A stretch of DNA of 64,000 nt from Megasphaera sp. AM44-1BH (GCF_003467125.1 NZ_QSFA01000006.1:57672-121671); one strand, 5' to 3'. Shown: positions 1-8,244, counted from the stretch's first letter. Program-made: numbers and translations. Notes: a model not told the origin generated them from the sequence alone.

Positions 1-1
1 C

Positions 2-736
2 ATCCCGGCTCTCCTGCAGGCCATGAAGGAAGACGCCCGCGTGTCCGTACAAAAAGAAGCCGCCGCCTTCATGCGCCGCATGGTGCGGGAAGAAAAGGAA
101 CGGGAACGGCTCCTTTCCCTGTATACGTACGAAACCAGATTTTATAATGAAAATATTTATCACGTGGCAGGTATCGACGAAGCCGGGCGGGGCCCCGTCG
201 CAGGGCCAGTCATGATTGCCGCCGTCATCCTGCCTCCTTTCTGGGAATGTCCCGGCCTGAACGACAGCAAAAAAGTACCGCCGGCAAAGCGGGAACGGCT
301 CTACGATAAAATCATGGCCGAAGCCGTCGCCGTCTCGTGCATTGCCAAATCGGAAAAGGAAATTGATGACCTCGATATCTATCACGCGACCCAGCAGGGC
401 ATGTACGACGCCGTTCGGGCCCTGTCCGTCCCGGCCGAAGCCGTCCTGGTCGATGCCATGCCTCTGCCGGACCTTACGATGGCCCATCAGTCCCTGGTCC
501 ATGGCGATGCTCTCAGCGCGTCCATTGCGGCGGCATCGATCATTGCCAAAGTGACACGGGACCGGCTCATGGAGCAGTATGACAAGACGTATCCGGAATA
601 TGGATTTGCCGTGCATAAAGGCTATCTGACGGCATTACACAGAAACGCGATTGAGACTTACGGGCCCTGTCCGATCCACCGGCGCAGCTTTGAGCCCATT
701 CGGACACTGACCCACTTTCATAGAGGAGATGAGTAA
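2..736 (+). CDS. rnhB: Ribonuclease HII (5' end outside window)
   Basis: RNase HII removes RNA from RNA-DNA hybrids and single ribonucleotides from DNA. The motif GIDEAGRGPVAGPV supplies the first catalytic Asp and Glu, followed by DSKK, LVDAMPLP and the IIAKVTRDRLM segment typical of bacterial type 2 enzymes. The reading frame stays open to the window edge, and the residues before the first in-window Met (position 23) look like the usual N-terminal helical extension of long RNase HII proteins. I therefore treat the gene as 5'-truncated by the window, not as starting at 23. Its stop lies just before the dehydrogenase gene downstream, which suggests co-transcription. Confidence 0.93.
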   Translation: MPALLQAMKEDARVSVQKEAAAFMRRMVREEKERERLLSLYTYETRFYNENIYHVAGIDEAGRGPVAGPVMIAAVILPPFWECPGLNDSKKVPPAKRERLYDKIMAEAVAVSCIAKSEKEIDDLDIYHATQQGMYDAVRALSVPAEAVLVDAMPLPDLTMAHQSLVHGDALSASIAAASIIAKVTRDRLMEQYDKTYPEYGFAVHKGYLTALHRNAIETYGPCPIHRRSFEPIRTLTHFHRGDE

Positions 737-737
737 C

Positions 738-1640
738 ATGAAACGAATCGGATTTATCGGACTGGGCATCATGGGCGTCCCCATGGTGCGCAACCTGTGC
801 AAAGCAGGCATGGATGTCACCATCATAGAAAACGGACATGGCAATAAAGAGGCCATTGCGGAACTGAAAGAAAAAGGCGTCCGTACCGCCCCGACAGCCC
901 GGGAAACGGCACGGAATCAGGATGTGGTCATCACCATGCTCCCAAACGGACGCATCGTAAAAGATATCCTCACCGGCCCCGACGGCGTACTGGCCGGCAT
1001 AGCACCCGGTACGGTCCTCATCGATTCCAGCTCGGTGGCACCGGCTGAATCGAAGCAATTTGCCGCCCTGGCACAAGAAGCCGGCTGTCCTTTCCTCGAT
1101 GCTCCCGTCAGCGGCGGTGAACCCGGTGCCATAGCGGGCACGCTGGCCTTTATGATCGGCGGCGATGAAACGGTGGCCGGGAAGGTTCGCGACGTCTTCG
1201 ATGCCATGGGATCATCTGCCGTCGTTACCGGCCCAAACGGGGCCGGATCGGTGACAAAACTGTGCAACCAGATCATGTGTTTCATCAATATTGCTGCCGT
1301 CTCCGAAGCCCTGGTGCTGGCCCAGAAGGCAGGCGCGGACCCAAAGAAGGTGTATGAAGCCGTGCGGGGCGGCCTGGCTGGCAGTGCCATACTGGAACAG
1401 AAAGCAGCCCGTATCTATGGCCGCGATTTTGCTCCCGGCGGATTCCTGGAAAGCCAGATGAAAGATATCAATCACGTCATGGAAACGGCACAGGAACTGG
1501 ATGTCCCCCTGCTGCTGGCACCTATGGTCCAGCAGATCACCGAAAGCCTCATGCAGGAAGGCCGCGGCCGGGAAGACAACAGCTGCATGGTGACATTTTA
1601 TGAAAAACTGGCAGGAATTACGGTACAAACGAAGGAATAG
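738..1640 (+). CDS. NAD(P)-dependent beta-hydroxyacid dehydrogenase (3-hydroxyisobutyrate / tartronate semialdehyde reductase family)
   Basis: A dehydrogenase of about 300 residues, typical in length for the family that includes 3-hydroxyisobutyrate dehydrogenase and 2-hydroxy-3-oxopropionate reductase (GarR). Visible motifs: the N-terminal dinucleotide-binding GLGIMG, the substrate-binding DAPVSGG, and GAGSVTKLCNQ with the likely catalytic Lys near residue 174. The start at 738 is preferred because GAGGAG at 723-728 is well spaced from it; ATG 729 would overlap rnhB and sit too close to that SD. The exact substrate (tartronate semialdehyde, succinic semialdehyde or other) cannot be read from the sequence. 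Confidence 0.9.
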   Translation: MKRIGFIGLGIMGVPMVRNLCKAGMDVTIIENGHGNKEAIAELKEKGVRTAPTARETARNQDVVITMLPNGRIVKDILTGPDGVLAGIAPGTVLIDSSSVAPAESKQFAALAQEAGCPFLDAPVSGGEPGAIAGTLAFMIGGDETVAGKVRDVFDAMGSSAVVTGPNGAGSVTKLCNQIMCFINIAAVSEALVLAQKAGADPKKVYEAVRGGLAGSAILEQKAARIYGRDFAPGGFLESQMKDINHVMETAQELDVPLLLAPMVQQITESLMQEGRGREDNSCMVTFYEKLAGITVQTKE

Positions 1641-1648
1641 ACAAAAAG

Positions 1649-1691
1649 AGGGAGCAGCAAATGAGACGTGACATCTCGTTTGCTGCTCCCT
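1649..1691. terminator. Bidirectional intrinsic terminator
   Basis: A perfect 13-bp inverted repeat (AGGGAGCAGCAAA and its complement) sits between two converging genes. A T-run follows on the minus-strand reading and a shorter T-tract on the plus strand, so it probably ends both the dehydrogenase transcript and the kinase-like transcript. Confidence 0.8.
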
Positions 1692-1738
1692 TTCCGTATA
1701 CGTCATGTATGGCAAAAACGGACCCTTTCCAGTGGTCA

Positions 1739-2455
1739 TCAGGAAAGGCCGTGGATATACGCTTCGGCCTTGCTGACCGACACGACGTCGATCCAGCCGG
1801 TCTTTATCAGGTGACGGCAAATGCCAAAGACGATGCCGTGGCTGGCAATGAAGTGCCGGAGTTCACTCAGCCGCGCTTCCCATCCCGGAACGGAACGATA
1901 GCCCTTCATGGCCTGATCGAGCAGATGATTGCCGGGCCATCCTTCGCGGAAATAGCTGTGGATGAATAAGAACAGATCGAGGACGCGGGCATCGACATGG
2001 AAAAACTGCATTTCATTTTCCCAGTCGAGGAAGGTGATGGCCCGTGTGGTGTGGTCCCATGCGATATCGCGCAGGGCGGGCCTGCCATGATGCAGGCCAA
2101 ACGAATGGAGCCGGGCCAGTGCTTCCCCTGCCTTGTAATAGGCTTCATCGGTATCCTCAGGATATTCCTTTACGATACGCTGCAGGGGCCGGCCGCTGGC
2201 TTTCATGACGAAATAATCCGGTCCGGTGAGCACAATGGCCGGTGCCAGGGGGACCCGGCTGTTGACCAGCCTGATTTTATAGACTTCCGTCAGATAGGCC
2301 ATATGAGCATTCTGCTTGGCAAACCGGTTGCGGCCATTGGATATACAGCGCTTGATAAAATATGATGTATTGTTATAGGTAAATGGAAGGACCCTTTTAT
2401 GGGGATGTTCGCTCATGACCACCCGGGCGGCTTCTTCCATTTTCTTGTCATACAT
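1739..2455 (-). CDS. Kinase-fold protein, RIO/WaaP-like
   Basis: Family not firmly recognised. The 238 residues contain ALARLHSFGLHHGRPALRD followed by ITFLDWENE. That spacing of an H-G-x-x-x-x-R-D catalytic-loop-like motif and a DFG-like DWE recalls small atypical kinases such as RIO/Bud32 and the lipopolysaccharide core kinases (Kdo kinase, WaaP). A role in phosphorylating an envelope sugar would fit an outer-membrane Firmicute, but this is inference. No signal peptide or membrane segment is seen. It stands alone, convergent with the upstream dehydrogenase and divergent from the purine gene. Confidence 0.6.
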   Translation of the reverse strand: MYDKKMEEAARVVMSEHPHKRVLPFTYNNTSYFIKRCISNGRNRFAKQNAHMAYLTEVYKIRLVNSRVPLAPAIVLTGPDYFVMKASGRPLQRIVKEYPEDTDEAYYKAGEALARLHSFGLHHGRPALRDIAWDHTTRAITFLDWENEMQFFHVDARVLDLFLFIHSYFREGWPGNHLLDQAMKGYRSVPGWEARLSELRHFIASHGIVFGICRHLIKTGWIDVVSVSKAEAYIHGLS

Positions 2456-2565
2456 AGCCTTTCACCTCAATCAAAAATAAGGGCATTTGTATCTATTTTA
2501 CCTGATTTTTACAAAGAAGCAAGAGAATCTCTCCGTATTTTTTTGCCGGATACCCTATGAGATGA

Positions 2566-2595
2566 TTGACAGTGCTGCATTTAGCCTTGTATAAT
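2566..2595 (+). promoter_or_regulatory. Sigma-A promoter for the ZTP riboswitch / AICAR formyltransferase gene
   Basis: A perfect -35 TTGACA (2566-2571) and -10 TATAAT (2590-2595) are separated by 18 bases. The start of transcription would fall just ahead of the riboswitch aptamer. Confidence 0.8.
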
Positions 2596-2604
2596 AGACA
2601 TGAA

Positions 2605-2699
2605 ACATGTGACTGACGGAAAGTGGAGCATACCACGGGGAGCATGATTCAGTATAGCCGACCGTCTGGGCGAAGGTTCCCGGAAGTGTCGGTATTTTT
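2605..2699 (+). promoter_or_regulatory. ZTP (pfl) riboswitch with overlapping terminator
   Basis: The leader contains GTGACTGACGG, a short hairpin, ACCACGGGGAGC, and after a spacer CCGTCTGGGC. These are the two conserved halves of the ZTP (pfl) aptamer, with one change from the usual CTGGCG. The expression platform is visible: CCGAC (2658-2662) pairs with GTCGG (2688-2692), enclosing CTGGG/CCCGG, and a T7 run follows. This terminator competes with the 3' pseudoknot strand. ZTP/ZMP accumulate when folate is short, so binding should favour read-through into the downstream gene, whose enzyme consumes AICAR (ZMP). Confidence 0.9.
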
Positions 2700-2724
2700 T
2701 TATCTGCGTACGGAGGTAATAACG

Positions 2725-3900
2725 ATGAAAGAACTGCAATTGAAATATGGCTGCAATCCCAATCAGGCTTCGGCCAGAGTGTATATGAAAGATGGCAGCG
2801 ACCTTCCTTTTGATGTCTTAAATGGCCGCCCGGGCTATATCAACCTGCTCGATGCGTTCAACAGCTATCAGCTTGTCAAAGAACTGAAGGAAGCGACGGG
2901 CCTTGCGGCAGCAGCTTCTTTCAAACACGTCAGCCCCGCCGGTGCAGCCGTAGCGACGGACATGAGCGATACACTGAAGAAAATCTACTGGGTCGATGAC
3001 CTGGATTTGTCTCCACTGGCCTCGGCCTATGCCTGTGCCCGTGGTGCCGACCGCATGAGCTCTTACGGCGATTTCGTCGCCCTGTCCGACGTCTGTGATG
3101 TCGAAACGGCAACCCTCCTCAAACGGGAAGTATCGGACGGCGTCATTGCCCCGGGATATACCGATGAAGCACTGGAACTGCTCAAGACGAAGAAAAAAGG
3201 GAAATACTGCATCCTCCAGATGCATAGCGGCTATACACCGGCTCCCATCGAATCGAAAGAAGTATACGGCGTCACCTTTGAACAGGAACGGAACAACGCC
3301 AAAATCACGGCAGATCTCTTCAAGGAAATCCCGACGAAAAACAAGAACCTCCCGGCTTCGGCAATCCGCGACCTCATGATCGCCCTCATCACACTGAAAT
3401 ATACCCAGTCCAACTCCGTCTGCTACGTCAAAGACGGCATGACCATCGGTGTCGGCGCCGGACAACAGTCCCGCGTACACTGCACCCGTCTGGCCGGCAA
3501 CAAAGCGGACATCTGGTGGCTCCGCCAGAACCCGAAAGTCCTGGCCCTGCCCTTCCGCGATGACGTGCGCCGTCCGAACCGGGACAATGCCATCGACGTC
3601 TACATTTCCGATGACTACGAAGACGTCCTGGCTGACGGCATCTGGCAGGACCTGTTCACGGAAAAACCGGAACCGCTCACACGGGAAGAAAAGAAAGCCT
3701 GGATTGCCCAGCTCCACGGCGTAGCCCTGGGCAGCGACGCCTTCTTCCCCTTTGGCGACAACATCGAACGGGCCCATCGCAGCGGCGTAGACTACATCGC
3801 CCAGGCCGGCGGCTCCATCCGTGACGACAACGTCATCGAAACGTGTGACAAATACGGCATAACCATGGCCATGACCCACCTGCGCCTGTTCCATCACTAA
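2725..3900 (+). CDS. Phosphoribosylaminoimidazolecarboxamide (AICAR) formyltransferase, stand-alone
   Basis: The protein has 391 residues and opens with KYGCNPNQASARVY; SFKHVSPAGAAV matches the Lys-His region of PurH transformylase domains. It holds only the AICAR transformylase half; the IMP cyclohydrolase half of bifunctional PurH is absent and must be encoded elsewhere. The enzyme formylates AICAR with 10-formyl-tetrahydrofolate in purine synthesis. The start at 2725 follows CGGAGG with good spacing. A longer frame from 2623 would run through the riboswitch and is rejected. Regulation by the upstream ZTP riboswitch fits this substrate directly. Confidence 0.93.
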   Translation: MKELQLKYGCNPNQASARVYMKDGSDLPFDVLNGRPGYINLLDAFNSYQLVKELKEATGLAAAASFKHVSPAGAAVATDMSDTLKKIYWVDDLDLSPLASAYACARGADRMSSYGDFVALSDVCDVETATLLKREVSDGVIAPGYTDEALELLKTKKKGKYCILQMHSGYTPAPIESKEVYGVTFEQERNNAKITADLFKEIPTKNKNLPASAIRDLMIALITLKYTQSNSVCYVKDGMTIGVGAGQQSRVHCTRLAGNKADIWWLRQNPKVLALPFRDDVRRPNRDNAIDVYISDDYEDVLADGIWQDLFTEKPEPLTREEKKAWIAQLHGVALGSDAFFPFGDNIERAHRSGVDYIAQAGGSIRDDNVIETCDKYGITMAMTHLRLFHH

Positions 3901-3918
3901 TAAAAATAACCCTGACAC

Positions 3919-3960
3919 AAAACTCACGACTGGAGGATGACTCCGGCCGTGAGTTTTTTT
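3919..3960 (+). terminator. Intrinsic terminator after AICAR formyltransferase gene
   Basis: AAACTCACG pairs with CGTGAGTTT around an inner GGAG/CTCC hairpin and is followed by an uninterrupted T-run. Confidence 0.85.
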
Positions 3961-3988
3961 GGCGTGCAGGGAAAAGATAGTTTGAAGT

Positions 3989-4258
3989 TTGACGTTTGAA
4001 GAAAAAGCAGAACTCATTCTGTCCCAGCTTGGCATTTCTCCATCCAGTGCCATCCAGATGCTTTACAGTCAGATTATCCTGAATAATGGAATTCCTTTTG
4101 AACTCCGCCTTCCGCCCAGAAAACCGACTGCTATCGGTGATATGACCCGTGAGCAGTTAGATGCAGAAATTAGGAAAGGCATAAAATCCATGCAAACTGG
4201 AAAATCGTATACAGTAGATGAAGTAGATGCTGAACTAAAGCGAGAGTTTAACATATGA
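3989..4258 (+). pseudogene. N-terminally truncated RelB/DinJ-type antitoxin, orphan
   Basis: The 89-codon frame reads AELILSQLGISPSSAIQMLYSQIILNNGIPFEL, the helix-helix and GIPF segment of RelB/DinJ antitoxins. The N-terminal beta strand that binds DNA in ribbon-helix-helix proteins is missing: the frame is closed by a stop at 3983-3985, and the only early start is a TTG without a convincing SD. No RelE/YafQ-type toxin follows; the ATG overlapping the stop opens a frame of only 10 codons. I read it as the remains of a toxin-antitoxin pair, although a short expressed protein cannot be excluded. Confidence 0.6.
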
Positions 4259-4353
4259 GTGTCACGATGACTATAATCCGGAAATGAGCAGAACTATTTT
4301 TATCATTTATAGAAAGGTATACAGGTATTCGTTGCTATGGGAGGCGGTTTGCT

Positions 4354-5955
4354 ATGCATTATCTTAATGAACTCGGTCTGGGAGATATCTGTGAAGATGA
4401 AGACTTTTTCATGTATATGATGCAGGACACGTGCGAACATGGAGACGTTTTTTGCGGCTACTATGGCTTCTATATCTGGCGCCGGTGGTTTGATATCCTT
4501 GAATTCAATTGTCATATTGAGCCTGACGGCGATAGCAAGAAATTAACCGGTTTTACCAGTCATATCAGCAGCAACTGTTTCTGGCATCTTGCCGTCGCAG
4601 ATACACAGCAGGAGTTTGAATCAGACGAGGAAGACGATGGAGAAGAGTATGTGCTGGAACGGGAGTATGACTTTGTGGATCCGCAATCGGAAGAGGAGAG
4701 TGTACATATCTCCCTGGTCAATGCCGATGTCATTCCCGACTATCATAATGGAGACCTGATTACCATGCAGGTGTCGGCAATCGCCTCTGAAGTGTCCTAT
4801 TATCTGGATGAAGCGGCTTTCGAACGTAATCCCATTACGAAGATTATGGGGCAGCCCGTTCTGTTTCCTATGAACCATGTTGTAAACCTCGCTGGCAGCA
4901 GCATCGTCACGGGGAAAATCGAGTCGGTCAGGAATTTTACCTTTCTTAACCGGGCAAAAGAAGAAATACCGATTTATTATATCGATGTCGAAACACAGTA
5001 TGGTACGCTGTCCATTGTCCATCCCGCATCGCTCGTGAAGGAAGGTCAGCAGGAGTATATTCGTCCCGGTGCGGTTATCAACGCAATCTGTGACATTCAG
5101 GGAGATGTGGCAGTCGGAGACTATCAGCAGGGGGCAGTCATTGATGAAGAACATCTCGTAGCCTTGCTGCACTCCTGTTATGTTGAACGGAACTTTACAC
5201 GCCTGTCGCGTCAGATTGCAGAGGATTGCCAGTATGATTATCATAATGAAGAAATCCGTGCGGAAGGCAGGGAAGAGGTCCTTGCGTTTCTGAGAGAGAT
5301 CATGTCTAATCAGGAAAAAGAACACATACCCTGCTATGCCTGGATTGGCGAAGTGACCGGCCATGAGCTGACACCAGGAGAAAAACTTGCCGATGACATA
5401 CCTCCCATTGGAACACATTGTGTCGTATTGGCGCAAAATGAGGAGCGGCGTCCTGATTGTGCACTATTTCTTACACTGGATGAAGAAGGGAAAATCAAGA
5501 AAATTACATCGGCCGGATGGAAATATGCGCCGTGCCAGATTAAGCTGATCAGTCCGATGCCTGGCGGTGACGAAGAAGAAGAGGCGCCAGAAGAATGGGA
5601 ACGTATTGATAAACCGCATACTGAGTCGGAGTGGCTGGACATGCTGGCGTCTGCCTATGAAAAGGGGAATTTTCAAGAAATAGGCATGTATTATGGATTT
5701 GCGGCAGAATGCCGACTGGAACGGGAACCGGCCGATGACAGTATTGCCCATCGCGTCAAGGACCGGGAAAGCATGTACGACCATCTCATGCAGAATCTGT
5801 CAGCATTGCCAGAACAATCCGTACAGGTAATAGACGGATCGCCATGGGGACATCAGAAAGCCTTGCAGATCCAGTCTCCAAAAGCCGGACTGATTACCTA
5901 TATCGATCTCAATGAAGAAGGTTATATCCAGACGATGCACGAAATCTGGCAGTGA
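4354..5955 (+). CDS. Hypothetical acidic protein with two NTF2/SnoaL-like regions
   Basis: No family recognised with confidence. The 533-residue protein is strongly acidic and has no signal peptide or membrane helix. Residues about 275-385 (SCYVERNFTRLSRQIAED, then EGREEVLAFLREIM) and again about 425-533 (LASAYEKGNFQEIGMYYG, then DRESMYDHLMQNLS) have the pattern of NTF2/SnoaL-like domains: a helix, a 'tract of decline' sentence, then a conserved 'G/D-R-E' helix. The part before them is beta-rich. The start at 4354 has GGGAGG upstream. It is monocistronic and lies directly before the CRISPR block, but nothing in the sequence links it to CRISPR function. Confidence 0.7.
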   Translation: MHYLNELGLGDICEDEDFFMYMMQDTCEHGDVFCGYYGFYIWRRWFDILEFNCHIEPDGDSKKLTGFTSHISSNCFWHLAVADTQQEFESDEEDDGEEYVLEREYDFVDPQSEEESVHISLVNADVIPDYHNGDLITMQVSAIASEVSYYLDEAAFERNPITKIMGQPVLFPMNHVVNLAGSSIVTGKIESVRNFTFLNRAKEEIPIYYIDVETQYGTLSIVHPASLVKEGQQEYIRPGAVINAICDIQGDVAVGDYQQGAVIDEEHLVALLHSCYVERNFTRLSRQIAEDCQYDYHNEEIRAEGREEVLAFLREIMSNQEKEHIPCYAWIGEVTGHELTPGEKLADDIPPIGTHCVVLAQNEERRPDCALFLTLDEEGKIKKITSAGWKYAPCQIKLISPMPGGDEEEEAPEEWERIDKPHTESEWLDMLASAYEKGNFQEIGMYYGFAAECRLEREPADDSIAHRVKDRESMYDHLMQNLSALPEQSVQVIDGSPWGHQKALQIQSPKAGLITYIDLNEEGYIQTMHEIWQ

Positions 5956-5975
5956 CCGTGCAGGAAGGAACGCAG

Positions 5976-6026
5976 CTAGCAGGAAAGGCAGCCAGCCGCA
6001 GTTAGCGGCTGGCTGCTGGCTGCTAG
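5976..6026. terminator. Strong GC-rich hairpin after the hypothetical gene
   Basis: GCAGCCAGCCGC (5988-5999) pairs perfectly with GCGGCTGGCTGC (6005-6016), and outer CTAGCAG/CTGCTAG arms extend it. There is no T-run, so it may be a transcript-end stabiliser or a rho-assisted stop, not a classical intrinsic terminator. Confidence 0.5.
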
Positions 6027-6116
6027 AAGTCCGCAGGCTGTGTTACGCTGATATAGTTGCATTATCAACTATGTTGGTAAAGGTCAGGATGGCGGTGTTT
6101 TGGAGGAGTAAAGAAG

Positions 6117-6318
6117 TGCAATTTTGAAGCAGGATGTGGTATAATAAGGACAGATTTGCAAGGAAATCAACAAATCCGCCCCGATATGGCAACCATGCGG
6201 GGTAGCGGGAATTCTGAAGATGAGTATCACTGAAAATGTTATACAATCAAGAAAATCAGAATCCGCCCCGCAAACCGCCTCATAGACCTGCATAAACACA
6301 GGCTTCGTAAGGGGTGCT
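6117..6318 (+). promoter_or_regulatory. CRISPR leader 1
   Basis: This A+T-rich stretch sits immediately before repeat 1 of array 1. A -10 box TATAAT lies at 6140-6145 with a weak TGCAAT upstream. Bases 6211-6318 are identical over 108 bases to 16286-16393 in front of array 2, and the more distal part is related but diverged. The motif AATCCGCCCCG appears twice in each leader. The position marks the left end of the array as the acquisition end and the plus strand as the crRNA strand. Confidence 0.85.
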
Positions 6319-6860
6319 GTAAATTACCTTAATCCCCGTAAGGGGACGGAAACCAGACGCTGGGGCATATTTGGCAAGCCCAAAACGTGTAAATTACCTT
6401 AATCCCCGTAAGGGGACGGAAACGATGCACTATCATAAGGGAGGCGGTAGCAAGTCAATACCGTAAATTACCTTAATCCCCGTAAGGGGACGGAAACAAG
6501 TGTGTGCAAGCGGATATTTATATTTTTCGTTCTTTTGTAAATTACCTTAATCCCCGTAAGGGGACGGAAACTTCATATTGGCTTTAAAAGCCGTTTTTGT
6601 TGTAAATTACCTTAATCCCCGTAAGGGGACGGAAACAATAACATATGCATTTTCTAATAACATGTTGTACCTGCCGTAAATTACCTTAATCCCCGCAAGG
6701 GGACGGAAACTCTTCCCGGTCAGGTGACCAGAAGAACATCTTATGGTCTTGTAAATTACCTTAATCCCCGCAAGGGGACGGAAACAGATGAGATACATAT
6801 ACAATCATTGTCTAGCCTCCTATTGTAAATTACCTTAATCCCCGCAAAGGGGACGGGAAT
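6319..6860 (+). CRISPR. CRISPR array 1 (8 repeats, 7 spacers), type III-A
   Basis: Repeats are 35 bases, beginning GTAAATTACC and ending GGGGACGGAAAC, with a CCCC/GGGG stem. They start at 6319, 6389, 6463, 6537, 6602, 6676, 6751 and 6825. Spacers are 35, 39, 39, 30, 39, 40 and 39 bases. The first five repeats carry GTAA in the hairpin loop and the last three GCAA. The last repeat is degenerate (an extra A in the loop and a G in the 3' tag), as expected for the leader-distal end. The 3' end ACGGAAAC would be the 8-base crRNA 5' tag. Confidence 0.98.
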
Positions 6861-6936
6861 CGTTGAATTTATATACGTTTTGTTTTGCATTAAGATTTGA
6901 TGGTATTTCGGGTTTTCTTTTTAAAGAGGTGATTGT

Positions 6937-7932
6937 ATGAGTTTTGCGTATATTACGGAAAAAGGAGCTATCATCACACATAAAAACGGACGGTTCATTG
7001 TGGGACGGAATCATGAAACGCTCCTTGAGATCCCTCAGGAAACGTTGGAGGGACTCGTATTGATTGATACAGTACAAGTCACTTCACAGGCGATGGTAAC
7101 GTTGCTGGCATGTGGAATTCCCGTCACCTGGTTATCCTCTAAAGGTTATTTTTTTGGCAGGTTGGAATCTACCAGCCATATCCGTATATTTAAACAGCAA
7201 AAACAGTTTCTATTACAAGACCAGCCTTTTAGTTTTGAACTTAGTAAAAAGACCATTTCAGCAAAAGTCCATAATCAGATTACATTACTGCGCCGCTACA
7301 ACCGGGACCGTAATATTCCAGAAGTAAATCTCCATATTCGTAATATCATGACAATGCGAGATAATTTGCGCCGTTCTGAGACTAAAGAAAAACTTATGGG
7401 ATATGAAGGCATGGCAGCAAAAATTTATTTTTCGGCATTAGGGCATTTTGTTAGTTCTGACTTTGCATTTGAAAAACGTTCCAAGCGTCCACCATTAGAT
7501 CCATTTAATTCACTCCTCAGTCTGGCATATACACTGGTTATGTATGAACTCTTTACGGCTATTGCCAATGAAGGACTCCATCCCTATGTCGGTTTTTTGC
7601 ATTCACTCAAAGAGAATCATCCAGCTCTTGCATCGGACTTGTTGGAAGAATGGCGCCCTGTTCTGTCTGATTCTCTTGTGTTGTCTCTTGTGCAGCATCA
7701 TGAAATCAAAAAAGAACATTTTTATAGAGATGAAGAAACAGGAGGGGTATTTCTTACTAACGATGGGCGAAAAATTTTCTTCCGGGAATATGAAAAGAAG
7801 ATGCGCAGCATCAACCAGTATATCGAGGGAAAACATTCCTATCGTCGTTCTTTGAGCTATCAGGTTGCCCAATATAGTCAGGCTTTGATGATGGAAGATG
7901 TTTCTGTCTATGATCCAATCTGGTTGAGGTGA
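6937..7932 (+). CDS. cas1: CRISPR-associated integrase Cas1
   Basis: Cas1 inserts new spacers together with Cas2. The protein is 331 residues, a normal length. The metal-binding residues are visible as Glu157 in GYEGMAAKIYF, His222 in YVGFLHSLKE and Glu237 in SDLLEEWRP. No reverse transcriptase or other domain is fused to it. AAAGAGGTG precedes the ATG. It is the first gene after array 1, with cas2 three bases beyond its stop. Codon use and base composition are more A+T-rich than in the housekeeping genes nearby, as in the rest of the locus. Confidence 0.97.
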   Translation: MSFAYITEKGAIITHKNGRFIVGRNHETLLEIPQETLEGLVLIDTVQVTSQAMVTLLACGIPVTWLSSKGYFFGRLESTSHIRIFKQQKQFLLQDQPFSFELSKKTISAKVHNQITLLRRYNRDRNIPEVNLHIRNIMTMRDNLRRSETKEKLMGYEGMAAKIYFSALGHFVSSDFAFEKRSKRPPLDPFNSLLSLAYTLVMYELFTAIANEGLHPYVGFLHSLKENHPALASDLLEEWRPVLSDSLVLSLVQHHEIKKEHFYRDEETGGVFLTNDGRKIFFREYEKKMRSINQYIEGKHSYRRSLSYQVAQYSQALMMEDVSVYDPIWLR

Positions 7933-7935
7933 GAT

Positions 7936-8244
7936 ATGATGAAAAATTCGCAGACCGAAAATATTGATGAAAAAAAGTTTATTGTATTAATTATTTATGA
8001 TATAGTAGAAAATAAGGCAAGAAGTAAAATGGTCAAGTATCTCAATCAGTATGGAGTCCGTGTTCAGAAATCGGCATTCGAAGCTTTTATACCGAAAAAA
8101 CAATATGAGCGGATTTTGCGGGAAGCGCCTGGACTTATTGATTCAGAAACGGATTCCCTGCGGATTTATATACTGACAAATTATATGGCCGTATCTTCTT
8201 GGGGCGTAGGAGATACCCATACAGAAGATGTGATTATTTTGTAA
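7936..8244 (+). CDS. cas2: CRISPR-associated protein Cas2
   Basis: A 102-residue protein with the Cas2 ferredoxin-like core: LIIYDIVENKARSKMVKYL carries the conserved Asp (about residue 22), followed by GVRVQKSAFEAFI. It forms the Cas1-Cas2 integration complex. An N-terminal extension of about 14 residues (KNSQTENIDEKK) precedes the first strand; a second Met lies directly after the start, so the start is uncertain by one codon. It is tightly spaced with cas1 and cas10, consistent with one operon. Confidence 0.95.
   Translation: MMKNSQTENIDEKKFIVLIIYDIVENKARSKMVKYLNQYGVRVQKSAFEAFIPKKQYERILREAPGLIDSETDSLRIYILTNYMAVSSWGVGDTHTEDVIIL

Noticed and set aside
5912..6127. Small plus-strand frame after the hypothetical gene
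   Set aside because: It runs through the strong hairpin and the leader and has no SD or recognisable pattern.
6084..6299. Short minus-strand frames in both CRISPR leaders (also 16189-16374)
   Set aside because: Their similarity to each other comes from the shared leader DNA; no SD and no coding character.
6607..6804. Minus-strand frame inside CRISPR array 1
   Set aside because: It is a translation of repeats (the peptide itself repeats RPLAGIKVIY); not a gene.
7936..8244. Possible Cas2 fusion or reverse-transcriptase link to Cas1
   Set aside because: Cas1 and Cas2 are of normal length and separate; no reverse-transcriptase motif is seen, so direct spacer uptake from RNA is not supported.
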